NCBI GenBank assembly: GCA_000437275.1
Contig: FR899728.1
Coordinates: 44,391 to 78,717 of the forward strand
Direction of reading: 5' to 3'
Length of the DNA stretch: 34,327 bases
DNA from: Clostridium sp. CAG:411
GTDB lineage: Bacteria; Bacillota; Clostridia; Lachnospirales; Lachnospiraceae
Shown here: piece by piece, positions 16,840-24,848 of the stretch
Layout: the number at the start of each line of letters is the position of its first letter
Numbering within the stretch: the stretch's first letter is position 1
Program-made: the position numbers and the translations under genes
Notes under the pieces: model-generated
Seen by the model: only the letters and a program-made list of their open reading frames with translations
The model's database searches: none
Told to the model about the DNA's origin: nothing

Positions 16840-17814
16840 TTAACGATTTTTTGTCCATGTGAGCAGTACCCCTGCCCAGGTCAAACCGCCGCCAAAACCA
16901 GCTAAAGCAATTGTGTCGCCTTTTTTTAGGCTGTCATTTTTGTTTACTTCGTCAAGTAAGATTGCAACACTTGCAGCGGAAGTATTTCCATATTTGTCTA
17001 AGTTAATAGGGAAAAGTGCTTCGTCTGCTTTCAAACGTCTGGCTGCGGATTGAATGATTCGTTTGTTTGCCTGATGCAATAAAATCAAGTCTAAATCAGA
17101 AAGAGTAAGCGAAGCTTTTTCTAATAGATTTGTTATAATTGCAGGAATTTTGCGGACTGCAAATTTGAATACTTCCTGTCCATCCATTTCCACATATTGT
17201 TTGGTTGCAGCATGAGAAGTATACGGATTTACAAGTGGTGCATTACCGAGAGAAAGTACAGAGCCTTTTGTTCCATCAGAACCGCCCTCTATGTATAAAA
17301 TACCTTCGTTGGAAGGACCTAGAACCGCTGCACCAGCACCATCACCAAAAAGTACACAGGTGCTTCGATCTGTCCAGTCCATAATCTTAGAAAGTGTCTC
17401 AGCACCAATAATTAGTGCATACTTTATTAAACCAGAAGAAATAAATGCGTGTGCAGTTTGCATGGCATACATAAAACCGGAACAAGCAGCGTTGATTTCA
17501 TAACACATAGCATTCACTGCGCCGATGGCTGCCTGTACTTTACAAGAAGTATTTGGCATACTGCCGTCTGGTGTCAATGTTGCAACTATGATTAAATCAA
17601 TTTGCGAAGCGTCAATAGCTGCGTCTTCTAAAGCATAGTTTGCCGCTTCAATAGACATAGTTTCTGTTGTTTCATCAATAGCAATTCGTCTGGCACAAAT
17701 TCCGGTTCTTCCAGAAATCCATTCGTCATTTGTGTCTACAATCTTTGCTAAATCATCATTTGTCACAATTTTTTTAGGCAATGCACTGCCAGTTCCTAAT
17801 ATTTCAGATGTCAT
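16840..17814 (-). CDS. fabH: Beta-ketoacyl-ACP synthase III
   Basis: 324 residues, normal length. FabH condenses acetyl- or branched acyl-CoA with malonyl-ACP to begin fatty-acid synthesis. The Cys-His-Asn triad is complete: Cys111 in NAACSGFMYA, His247 in LLHQANKR and Asn277 in YGNTSAAS. GDGAGAAVLG and the C-terminal GFGGGLTWAG are also conserved. The gene is alone, without the usual neighbouring acpP, fabD, fabG or fabF, so it may be a second copy or a paralogue with a special starter unit. No FapR-type operator was recognised. A small unrelated gene lies 121 nt upstream on the same strand. The ribosome binding site is weak. Confidence 0.95.
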   Translation of the reverse strand: MTSEILGTGSALPKKIVTNDDLAKIVDTNDEWISGRTGICARRIAIDETTETMSIEAANYALEDAAIDASQIDLIIVATLTPDGSMPNTSCKVQAAIGAVNAMCYEINAACSGFMYAMQTAHAFISSGLIKYALIIGAETLSKIMDWTDRSTCVLFGDGAGAAVLGPSNEGILYIEGGSDGTKGSVLSLGNAPLVNPYTSHAATKQYVEMDGQEVFKFAVRKIPAIITNLLEKASLTLSDLDLILLHQANKRIIQSAARRLKADEALFPINLDKYGNTSAASVAILLDEVNKNDSLKKGDTIALAGFGGGLTWAGVLLTWTKNR

Positions 17815-17935
17815 TTGTCTTTACCACCATTTCCTTTTCATTCCAGAAACGTCGAGTTTCCACATTTACTTATACACAAAAAAGAGTAAATACTTGCAAA
17901 AAAATTTCGCGATGTGAAAGAAAATACCGTTTTAG

Positions 17936-18127
17936 TTATTTGCGACGGAAAAAGAAACCACGACTTGGTTCTGGTTCAGGTTCTGGGGGTGCGGTATCTA
18001 CTACAACATGAAAAGTATCGCAGCCTTCGTCTTCGGATTCTCCAACTAATATAAAATTTTTTTCAATATATTCAATGAAATCTTTGTTCGTAGATTTAAT
18101 TTCGCCTATTTTTTGATATCTGCCCAT
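17936..18127 (-). CDS. Small uncharacterised protein with acidic Pro-rich and basic ends
   Basis: 63 residues. AAGGAG lies 8 nt before the ATG, so translation is credible. The first 45 residues look like a small alpha/beta domain (NKDFIEYIEKNFILVGESED, FHVVVDTA). The end is PPEPEPEPSRGFFFRRK, an alternating proline/glutamate stretch followed by an aromatic and basic tip. No signal peptide or membrane helix is seen, and no family is recognised. It precedes fabH on the same strand with a 121-nt gap. Confidence 0.7.
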   Translation of the reverse strand: MGRYQKIGEIKSTNKDFIEYIEKNFILVGESEDEGCDTFHVVVDTAPPEPEPEPSRGFFFRRK

Positions 18128-18292
18128 GAAAATCTCCTTTATTGTTGTCCTTTAAAATTGTAATGTATCGTCTGTCGTTTTCTATATGGGGGCTTGAAAA
18201 CTGTTTATGAAACACCACCCGCTATAATTCATCGGAAGAATAGTAGAAATATGTTACAGAAAATTAAAATCTCAAAAAAAACACATATAATG

Positions 18293-18321
18293 TTTTCAAT
18301 TCAGATATAATATGGGATAAT
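18293..18321 (+). promoter_or_regulatory. Possible promoter of the exonuclease gene
   Basis: TTTTCA (18293-18298), 17 nt, GATAAT (18316-18321); other TATAAT-like hexamers lie nearby. Weak -35, so tentative. Confidence 0.35.
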
Positions 18322-18414
18322 ATACAAGAAAAGTTGGCGATTGCATAAATAAAGTTGAGATATGAAAATTTTGCAAACACCTGAAAAGATAAGTGACGGA
18401 AAGGAAGAAAAACT

Positions 18415-19458
18415 ATGGCAAAGTTTATGATTATTGATGGGTCCTCTATGCTTAGTACCTCTTACTATGGCAATTTACCCAGAACAATTCTATTTGAGAG
18501 GGATGAAGAAAAAAGAAAGACCCATTATGATGAAATTTTACATACATCGGATGGAAGATATACAAATGCGATTTTTACTATGTTAAAGACAATGCTTGCT
18601 ATGTATAAAAAAGTGAGACCAGACTATATTGCTTTTGTGTTTGATAAATCGAGAGATACCTTCCGTAGAACCGAGCTGGGGGCTGATTTTTATAAGGCGA
18701 ATCGTTCGGCTACGCCAGAACCATTGAAAGAACAGTATATTGCAATGGAAAATATTTTGGAACGAATTGGGTTTAAGGTATTGATGGATGACCGATATGA
18801 GGCAGACGATTTTGCAGCTTCGTTGGTAGAGCGATTTGAAGGCCCAGAGCAAGAAGTATATGTTATTACAAAGGATCATGACTATTTTCAGCTTGTCAGC
18901 AAGTATACGAGAATGTGGCGAGTGGTAGATCGGAAAAAGAGAGAGGAACTAGAAAAGAAATACGGAAAAAGTTATATGGGGAAAGAAGTGTATGAAGGGA
19001 TTCCTACCAATGTATTTGAATACACGCCACAGATTGTGTTGGGAGAGGAAGGAGTATTACCAGAGCTTATTGTACCATTGCTGGCGATTCAGGGAGACCC
19101 TGGAGATGGCATACCAGGTTGTAAGGGAGTCAAATCCGCTGCAATACCATTGCTCAATGAATATGGAGCGATAGAGGAAATCTATGCCGCAATAGAAGAA
19201 TGCGAAAATGATACCAAAAAGGAAAAAGAATTGACTACATTTTGGAAAGAGATTGGAGTGAAAGTAAGCCCTCTGAAAAAGCTGAAGGCAGGAAAGGAAG
19301 AAGTATTTCTAAGTCAAAAATTAGCACAGATGAAGCGGGATATTCCTATTCCATATACACTGGAGGACTTTGCCTTTAAGGTGGATAGAGAGGAACTGGA
19401 AAAGGTACTCAAAGAGTATGAAATGAATAGCATTATAAAGGATATAAAAGCACTATAA
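18415..19458 (+). CDS. Stand-alone 5'-3' exonuclease (PolA N-domain/FEN family)
   Basis: 347 residues, equivalent to the N-terminal 5'-nuclease domain of DNA polymerase I without polymerase or proofreading domains. It is expected to remove RNA primers and flaps in replication and repair. Conserved acidic metal ligands occur in FMIIDGSSML, FVFDKSRDTFR, DDRYEADDFAASL and ITKDHDYFQL. The helix-hairpin-helix DNA-binding motif is GDPGDGIPGCKGVKSA. Unusual are a charged insertion around residues 155-190 (VVDRKKREELEKKYGKSY) and a longer N-terminal loop at 25-45. AAAGGAAG precedes the ATG. No polA gene is seen in the window. Confidence 0.88.
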   Translation: MAKFMIIDGSSMLSTSYYGNLPRTILFERDEEKRKTHYDEILHTSDGRYTNAIFTMLKTMLAMYKKVRPDYIAFVFDKSRDTFRRTELGADFYKANRSATPEPLKEQYIAMENILERIGFKVLMDDRYEADDFAASLVERFEGPEQEVYVITKDHDYFQLVSKYTRMWRVVDRKKREELEKKYGKSYMGKEVYEGIPTNVFEYTPQIVLGEEGVLPELIVPLLAIQGDPGDGIPGCKGVKSAAIPLLNEYGAIEEIYAAIEECENDTKKEKELTTFWKEIGVKVSPLKKLKAGKEEVFLSQKLAQMKRDIPIPYTLEDFAFKVDREELEKVLKEYEMNSIIKDIKAL

Positions 19459-19940
19459 AATAGGTCCGTATATGGGAGAGATATGGGTATGGAAAGATGC
19501 CTAAGAAGGACAGAAAAGTAAGCCTTGTGAAATGTTTTTTTTGGTAAAATAAACCAGTCTTAATAGGAAAAATGACAAAAAAAAGACACAATTCGAAAGG
19601 AATATTTACACATCTGATATATAATTTATATTATTAATAAGAAAAGATTAAAAATTCGACAAAAAAGCAAAAATGAGATGGAAATGCTAGATATTTGATG
19701 AAAAAGGGTGTATTATTTCAGTGGTTGGTTTTTTGGAAAAATACACCTGTATTTTTTTGAAAAAATCCAATAAAGAATCGTGCTTGGTAAACGAGTTGCT
19801 TTTGCAGTAATAGGCAGAATAGTTATGCTTTAGAAGTAGCGTAGGCGAAAAGGATAGTAGAAACGCATAAATTTCTGACGAAAGTGAAATCTTACTGCAA
19901 ATACGAAGTACGAACTTTTACTTTAGGAGGTGAAAGTAGG
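19459..19940. other. Long leader/intergenic region before the ATP synthase operon
   Basis: About 480 bases without a gene. No atpI or atpZ frame is present. A candidate promoter is TTTACA (19605-19610), 18 nt, TATTAT (19629-19634), which would give a leader of about 300 nt. A short stem with a T-run (AATACACCTGTATTTTTTT) at about 19739-19758 lies inside that leader. No structured riboswitch was recognised. Confidence 0.45.
19605..19634 (+). promoter_or_regulatory. Candidate promoter of the atp operon
   Basis: TTTACA, an 18-nt spacer and TATTAT, about 307 nt before atpB. It is the best match found in the interval but not unique. Confidence 0.35.
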
Positions 19941-20627
19941 ATGAACGTTGATGAGTTCGTTGAGGAACTGAAACAATCCATGGATTGTGGAAATACTACA
20001 TTCTTTGGAAAATTTACGGTTCCAACGGCTATCGCAGTTACATGGCTTATCATGTTGATTTTGATGATCTTGACGTTAGTATTTGTGCGGAACTTAAAAG
20101 TACAACCCACAAGTAAGATACAGATGGTCATTGAAGCATTGGTGGAATTTATCAATAACTTTTTCACTGGCATTTTAGGTGAAGAAGGCAAGTGTTATAT
20201 TCCGTATTTGGGTACAGTGTTGATTTATCTTGCTGTGGCCAACGTAATAGGCTTGTTTGGTATCACACCGCCTACAAAAGATTTGAATGTAACAGCAGGA
20301 TTGGCCTTTATGAGTATTTTTCTCATCGAGTGGTCTGGTATTCGCAAGAAAGGCGTCAAAGGCTGGTTGAAAAGTTTTGCAGAACCAATGCCAGTATTAC
20401 TTCCGATTAACATTTTGGAAGTATTCATTCGACCACTTTCGCTATGTATGCGATTGTTTGGTAATGTTTTAGGTGCATATATCGTTATGGAATTGATCAA
20501 GATGGTTGTTCCGATTTTTGTACCAATGGTATTTAGTATGTACTTTGACGTATTTGATGGTGGAATACAGGCGTATGTATTTGTTTTCCTTACTTCATTA
20601 TTCATGCAAGAGAAGATGGAAGGATAA
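19941..20627 (+). CDS. atpB: ATP synthase Fo subunit a
   Basis: 228 residues from ATG 19941, 7 nt after GGAGGTGA; a longer frame from 19884 would start upstream of this ribosome binding site. This integral membrane subunit forms the two ion half-channels next to the c ring. Five to six helices are visible. The essential arginine lies in SLCMRLFGNVLGAY (Arg171), and the C-terminus has the expected polar/aromatic helix (FDGGIQAYVFVFLTSLFM). First gene of the operon; no atpI precedes it. Confidence 0.96.
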   Translation: MNVDEFVEELKQSMDCGNTTFFGKFTVPTAIAVTWLIMLILMILTLVFVRNLKVQPTSKIQMVIEALVEFINNFFTGILGEEGKCYIPYLGTVLIYLAVANVIGLFGITPPTKDLNVTAGLAFMSIFLIEWSGIRKKGVKGWLKSFAEPMPVLLPINILEVFIRPLSLCMRLFGNVLGAYIVMELIKMVVPIFVPMVFSMYFDVFDGGIQAYVFVFLTSLFMQEKMEG

Positions 20628-20637
20628 CAGATAAAAA

Positions 20638-20663
20638 CAGCATATGAATATGAGTATATGCTG
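20638..20663 (+). repeat. Hairpin between atpB and the first atpE
   Basis: CAGCATAT (20638-20645) and ATATGCTG (20656-20663) form a perfect 8-bp stem with a 10-nt loop. No T-run follows. It may protect or process the mRNA so that the c subunit, needed in about ten or more copies, is made in excess. Confidence 0.5.
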
Positions 20664-20698
20664 CAAAAATAGCGCAGGGCGCAGAAAAGAGGTAGAAT

Positions 20699-20914
20699 AT
20701 GATAGCATTAGGAGCTGGATTAGCAGTATTAACAGGTATTGGAGCAGGAATTGGTATTGGTGTAGCAACATCAAAGGCATCAGAGGCCATTGCCAGACAG
20801 CCGGAAGCATCAGGTGATATCAACAAAGTATTGTTACTTGGATGTGCGTTGGCAGAGGCAACTGCTATTTATGGTTTCGTAGTAGCAGTATTGATTATTT
20901 TCTTCTTGAAGTAA
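20699..20914 (+). CDS. atpE: ATP synthase Fo subunit c, copy 1
   Basis: 71 residues, two membrane helices joined by the polar loop ARQPEASGD. The ion-carrying glutamate is Glu53 (ALAEATAIYG). The positions matching the Na+ ligands of Ilyobacter/Propionigenium c subunits (Gln32, Ser66) are Ile20 and Ala54, so proton coupling is more likely than sodium. Aligned conservatively, the adjacent Thr55 is retained. AGAGG precedes the ATG. Its protein is identical to that of the next gene. Confidence 0.95.
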   Translation: MIALGAGLAVLTGIGAGIGIGVATSKASEAIARQPEASGDINKVLLLGCALAEATAIYGFVVAVLIIFFLK

Positions 20915-20978
20915 AAGAATGAATTAAGGACCAATAAAAATGGTTACGAATGAAGAATGAATGTGATATTATTTTATA

Positions 20979-21226
20979 AAATAGCGCAGGGCGCGGAAAA
21001 GAGGTAGAATATGATAGCATTAGGAGCTGGATTAGCAGTATTAACAGGTATTGGAGCAGGAATTGGTATTGGTGTAGCAACATCAAAGGCATCAGAGGCC
21101 ATTGCCAGACAGCCAGAAGCATCAGGTGACATCAACAAAGTATTATTACTTGGATGTGCGTTGGCAGAAGCAACTGCTATTTATGGTTTCGTAGTAGCAG
21201 TATTGATTATTTTCTTCTTAAAATAA
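20979..21226 (+). repeat. Second copy of a tandem duplication covering atpE and its leader
   Basis: The region from about 20979 repeats that from about 20667 with an offset of 312 nt. It includes the leader AAAATAGCGCAGGGCGC, the ribosome binding site and the whole atpE gene. Only one leader base and six synonymous third positions differ; between the copies, about 60 nt are unrelated. Confidence 0.9.
21011..21226 (+). CDS. atpE: ATP synthase Fo subunit c, copy 2
   Basis: 71 residues, the same amino acid sequence as the first copy. All six nucleotide differences are synonymous (for example CCG/CCA, GAT/GAC, TTG/TTA). Glu53 is intact. It has its own copy of the leader and ribosome binding site. 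Since both proteins are identical the ring is homomeric; the second gene most likely raises dosage. Confidence 0.95.
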   Translation: MIALGAGLAVLTGIGAGIGIGVATSKASEAIARQPEASGDINKVLLLGCALAEATAIYGFVVAVLIIFFLK

Positions 21227-21248
21227 ATAAGAGATAGGAGCGAAAACG

Positions 21249-21344
21249 ATGACAACAGAAGCAATAATAGCATGTATAGCTATATTTATAGTGGTTTCTA
21301 TCGTTACAGCAATTTTGACTTATAAGTTTATGAAGAAGAAATAA
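21249..21344 (+). CDS. 31-residue single-helix membrane peptide within the atp operon
   Basis: ATG 21249 is preceded by AGGAG with 8-nt spacing. The product starts MTTEAIIACIAIFIVVSIVT and ends AILTYKFMKKK: a short polar N-terminus, one hydrophobic helix of about 22 residues and a basic tail, predicting N-out/C-in topology. It fills most of the gap between the second atpE (22 nt upstream) and atpF (25 nt downstream), so it is co-transcribed with and translated among Fo subunits. It does not resemble AtpI, AtpZ or subunit c (no acidic residue in the helix). No family is recognised. It may be an Fo assembly or accessory peptide; that is inference. Confidence 0.65.
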   Translation: MTTEAIIACIAIFIVVSIVTAILTYKFMKKK

Positions 21345-21369
21345 AGAGCAGATAGAGGTGAATTTGGAT

Positions 21370-21876
21370 ATGATGGTAGCAGAAATCAATATCATGAGCA
21401 TAAGCCCATATGTTGTATACACAATTATCAATATCTTGATTTTGTTCCTTTTCTTCCGTTTCTTTTTATTCAAGCCGGTGAATGAGATATTGGACAAACG
21501 TAAGAAAATGATTGCAGACAATATCGAGGCAGCAGAAAAAGAAAAGACAGATGCCCAGGCTTTAAAGAAGGAATATCAGCAGGTATTAGATGATGCAGAA
21601 GAAGAAACGGTAAAAATCATGAAAGATGCAAAGGAACGTGCGAAGATTGAGTATACAAAACAGGTAGAAGAATCTCGTGCAGAAGCAAGCAGAATCATGG
21701 ATGAGGCGAAACGTTCCATCGAATTGGAGAAAAAGAAATCTATGGAACAGGCACAGTCAGAAATTGCTGGCATTGCATTGTTAGCAGCACAGAAAGTCAT
21801 TCAGAAAAATGTGGATGAGGATGCAAATAAAAAGCTCATTGGTGACTTCTTACAGGAAGCAGGTGGGGCAGAATGA
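21370..21876 (+). CDS. atpF: ATP synthase Fo subunit b
   Basis: 168 residues from ATG 21370, 9 nt after GAGGTG. An in-frame GTG at 21358 is part of that ribosome binding site and less likely; ATG 21373 is also possible. One N-terminal membrane helix (VVYTIINILILFLFFRFFLF) is followed by a long charged coiled coil (RKKMIADNIEAAEKEKTDAQ onward), the peripheral stalk that links subunit a to F1. It overlaps atpH by four bases. Confidence 0.93.
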   Translation: MMVAEINIMSISPYVVYTIINILILFLFFRFFLFKPVNEILDKRKKMIADNIEAAEKEKTDAQALKKEYQQVLDDAEEETVKIMKDAKERAKIEYTKQVEESRAEASRIMDEAKRSIELEKKKSMEQAQSEIAGIALLAAQKVIQKNVDEDANKKLIGDFLQEAGGAE

Positions 21877-22379
21877 TAACCCAGAGATCAATGAATTATG
21901 CAAGAGTATTGGAAGATCTTTCCGTTTCAAAAGAAGATATTTCTAATACAAAAGCTTTATTGGAAGAAGCACCCATAGTAGCAGATGTACTTGCAAATCC
22001 CTTAGTGCGAAGTGAGGAAAAAGTAAGTGTGATTAAATCCTTATTTCCAGAAAGCATGACAAAATTTATGCGTTTATTATGCGAACATAACGCTATAGGA
22101 ATTTGGAAAGATATCTTTGAAGCATACGATGGTTTTATGCTGGAAAAAGAAAATAAAGTAAAAGCAACCCTTCGTTATGCGATGCGAATGGATAATGAAG
22201 ATATTGAACAAGTAAAAGAGATGATATGTAAAAAATATAACAAGGCAGGAGTGGAACTGGATTTGATCGAGGATCCTTCTCTAATCGGCGGTATGGTGTT
22301 AAAAGTAAACGATACAGAGTATGATAAGAGTATAAAGGGAACCTTGGATGAAATGCAGAAGTCCCTTGTTAGAAGGTAG
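21873..22379 (+). CDS. atpH: ATP synthase F1 subunit delta
   Basis: 168 residues. The delta/OSCP subunit caps the F1 head and joins it to the b stalk. N-terminal helical domain (SMNYARVLEDLSVSKEDISN), then PLVRSEEKVSVIKSLFP; the C-terminal signature is DPSLIGGMVLKVNDTEYDKS. Its ATG overlaps the atpF stop (ATGA), a sign of translational coupling, with AGGTGG upstream. Confidence 0.93.
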   Translation: MITQRSMNYARVLEDLSVSKEDISNTKALLEEAPIVADVLANPLVRSEEKVSVIKSLFPESMTKFMRLLCEHNAIGIWKDIFEAYDGFMLEKENKVKATLRYAMRMDNEDIEQVKEMICKKYNKAGVELDLIEDPSLIGGMVLKVNDTEYDKSIKGTLDEMQKSLVRR

Positions 22380-22388
22380 GTGAAACAA

Positions 22389-23888
22389 TTGGCAAGCTTT
22401 AATCAGGATGAAATTATTTCCGTACTTAAAAGTGAAATTGAAGATTTTGATTTAAAAACAGTCGTAAAAGAGACTGGTAGAGTAACAAATATCAGTGATG
22501 GTATTGTAACAGTATATGGCTTAGATGAAGCTATGTATGGTGAGCTTGTGGAATTTGAGACAGGAGTACGTGGTATTGTTCAGAACTTGGAAATGAAAAG
22601 TATTAGTTGCGTATTGTTAGGTTCCGATTATGGAATAACAGAAGGCAGCAAAGTTGTTCGTACAAAGAAAAGAGCAGGTATCCCAGTTTCAGACCAGATG
22701 CTTGGAAGAGTTGTAAATGCACTTGGAACTCCAATTGATGGAAAAGGTGATATTACAGCAGATGCATTTTACCCAATTGAGCGTGAAGCAGCGGGTGTAT
22801 GTGATCGTAAATCTGTAAGTACACCATTACAGACAGGTATTCTTGCTATCGACTCTATGTTCCCAATTGGTAGAGGACAAAGAGAGTTGATTATCGGAGA
22901 CCGTCAGACAGGTAAAACAGCTATTGCAACAGATACGATTATCAATCAAAAGGGACAGGATGTTATCTGTATTTACGTTGCAATCGGTCAGAAAGCATCT
23001 ACAGTTGCAAAATTAGTGTCTACATTAACAGCACATGGTGCTATGGATTATACAATTATTGTAAACTCCACAGCCAGTGATGTGGCACCACTTCAGTATA
23101 TTGCGCCATATTCTGGTACAGCGATTGCAGAGTATTTTATGGAAAAAGGAAAAGATGTTTTGATTATTTATGATGATTTATCAAAACATGCGGTAGCATA
23201 CCGTACAATGTCCTTATTGTTGGAGCGTTCTCCAGGTCGTGAGGCATATCCTGGTGATGTATTCTATTTACATTCTAGATTATTGGAGCGTTCTTGCCGT
23301 TTGGATGATGAGCATGGCGGTGGTTCTATTACTGCGTTGCCTATTATTGAGACACAGGCTGGTGATGTATCTGCATACATACCAACAAACGTTATTTCTA
23401 TTACAGATGGACAGATTTTCTTAGAGAGTGAATTGTTCTTCGCAGGTCAGCGTCCTGCTGTAAACGTTGGTTTATCCGTGTCCCGTGTAGGTGGAGATGC
23501 ACAGACAAAAGCTATGAAAAAGGCGTCAGGAAGTCTTCGTATTGACCTTGCACAGTATCGAGAGATGGAAGTATTTACACAGTTTAGTTCAGAGCTTGAT
23601 TCCAACACAAAAGAATTGCTACAACATGGTAAGATTTTGATGGAATTATTAAAACAGCCTCTTTCTAAACCATTATCTCTTCATCAGCAGGTAATTACAT
23701 TGATTGCTGCAAATAATAAGCTTTTACTGGATATTGATCCAAAAGAAGTAAAAGCATATGTAAACGATATGTTGAATTATTTTGAAGCAAAACATGCAGA
23801 TATCGTTGAAAAAATTGATACAGAAAAAGTATTGACAGATGAATTGATTCAACAGATTATTGATGCAGTGAAGGCGTTTAAGAAATAG
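22389..23888 (+). CDS. atpA: ATP synthase F1 subunit alpha
   Basis: 499 residues if it begins at TTG 22389, which is correctly spaced from AGGTGA (22378-22383). A GTG at 22380 directly after the atpH stop would add three residues but has a poor ribosome binding site. The nucleotide-binding P-loop GDRQTGKT falls at 170-177, close to the E. coli position. Also visible: IYVAIGQKASTVAKL, LIIYDDLSKHAVAYR and the arginine-finger region SVSRVGGDAQTKAMK. The alpha subunit carries the non-catalytic nucleotide sites of the hexamer. A non-AUG start may tune its level. Confidence 0.96.
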   Translation: MASFNQDEIISVLKSEIEDFDLKTVVKETGRVTNISDGIVTVYGLDEAMYGELVEFETGVRGIVQNLEMKSISCVLLGSDYGITEGSKVVRTKKRAGIPVSDQMLGRVVNALGTPIDGKGDITADAFYPIEREAAGVCDRKSVSTPLQTGILAIDSMFPIGRGQRELIIGDRQTGKTAIATDTIINQKGQDVICIYVAIGQKASTVAKLVSTLTAHGAMDYTIIVNSTASDVAPLQYIAPYSGTAIAEYFMEKGKDVLIIYDDLSKHAVAYRTMSLLLERSPGREAYPGDVFYLHSRLLERSCRLDDEHGGGSITALPIIETQAGDVSAYIPTNVISITDGQIFLESELFFAGQRPAVNVGLSVSRVGGDAQTKAMKKASGSLRIDLAQYREMEVFTQFSSELDSNTKELLQHGKILMELLKQPLSKPLSLHQQVITLIAANNKLLLDIDPKEVKAYVNDMLNYFEAKHADIVEKIDTEKVLTDELIQQIIDAVKAFKK

Positions 23889-23903
23889 TTTGGAGGCAGG
23901 ATT

Positions 23904-24794
23904 ATGGCAAATATGAGAGAGATTCGTAATCGAATCAAGGGAATACAGGACATTATGAAAATAACCAATGCCATGTATTTAATCTCTTCTTCAAAACTTA
24001 AGAAGGCGAGAAAAACTCTGCTTGCTACCGAACCTTATTTTGTGAAATTGCAGGAGACGATTCATGATATTTTATTCTATGCACCTCATATGCATGAAGT
24101 TTTCTTTGAAAGAAGAGAAGAAATACCAGAGGAAGATAGAAAAATCGGCTATCTTGTAATTACTGCGGATAAAGGACTTGCAGGTTCTTACAATCACAAT
24201 GTGATTAAGGCTGCAGAAAATGAGATGGCAAAACACAATTCCCAAAATACAATGCTATTTGTTGTTGGACAGGTAGGACGTCAGTATTTTTTGAGAAAAG
24301 GTGTTACTGTAGATTGTGAATTTTTATATACCGCACAAAATCCAACGATGTATCGTGCTCGTGAGATTTCGGAAACCATTTTAAATTTATTTCAGACAAG
24401 ACAGCTTGATGATGTGTATCTGATTTATACAAAAATGGTTACACCGATTAAATCAGAGCCTGTTTGTACAAAGATTTTACCGTTAGAACGTCGTAAATTT
24501 GAGCGTCGTAAAGCAGGTGCATTACACGCAAAATTTGAACCATCACCAGAAGTAGTTATGGACCGTCTGGTACCAAACTATTTAAAAGGTTTGATTTTTG
24601 GATGTATGGTAGAGTCTTTCTCCAGTGAGCAAAACGATCGAATGATTGCTATGGAGGCAGCTACAAAGAGTGCGAAGGAAATGTTACATGACTTGGATTT
24701 GATGTATAATCGTGCCCGTCAGGGAGCAATTACACAGGAAATTACGGAAGTAGCTGCGGGAGCGAAAGCACTTAAGAAACAAAAACAATCTTAA
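23904..24794 (+). CDS. atpG: ATP synthase F1 subunit gamma
   Basis: 296 residues. The rotor shaft: an N-terminal helix (MREIRNRIKGIQDIMKITNA) and a C-terminal helix (MEAATKSAKEMLHDLDLMYN, RARQGAITQEI) form the coiled coil inside the alpha/beta hexamer, with a Rossmann-like middle (GYLVITADKGLAGSYNHN). GGAGG precedes the ATG; 15 nt separate it from atpA. Confidence 0.96.
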   Translation: MANMREIRNRIKGIQDIMKITNAMYLISSSKLKKARKTLLATEPYFVKLQETIHDILFYAPHMHEVFFERREEIPEEDRKIGYLVITADKGLAGSYNHNVIKAAENEMAKHNSQNTMLFVVGQVGRQYFLRKGVTVDCEFLYTAQNPTMYRAREISETILNLFQTRQLDDVYLIYTKMVTPIKSEPVCTKILPLERRKFERRKAGALHAKFEPSPEVVMDRLVPNYLKGLIFGCMVESFSSEQNDRMIAMEAATKSAKEMLHDLDLMYNRARQGAITQEITEVAAGAKALKKQKQS

Positions 24795-24848
24795 GTCTTT
24801 GGTGAGCAGATAGAGCAGAAATATGAAAAGAAAGGAGATTCTACAAAT

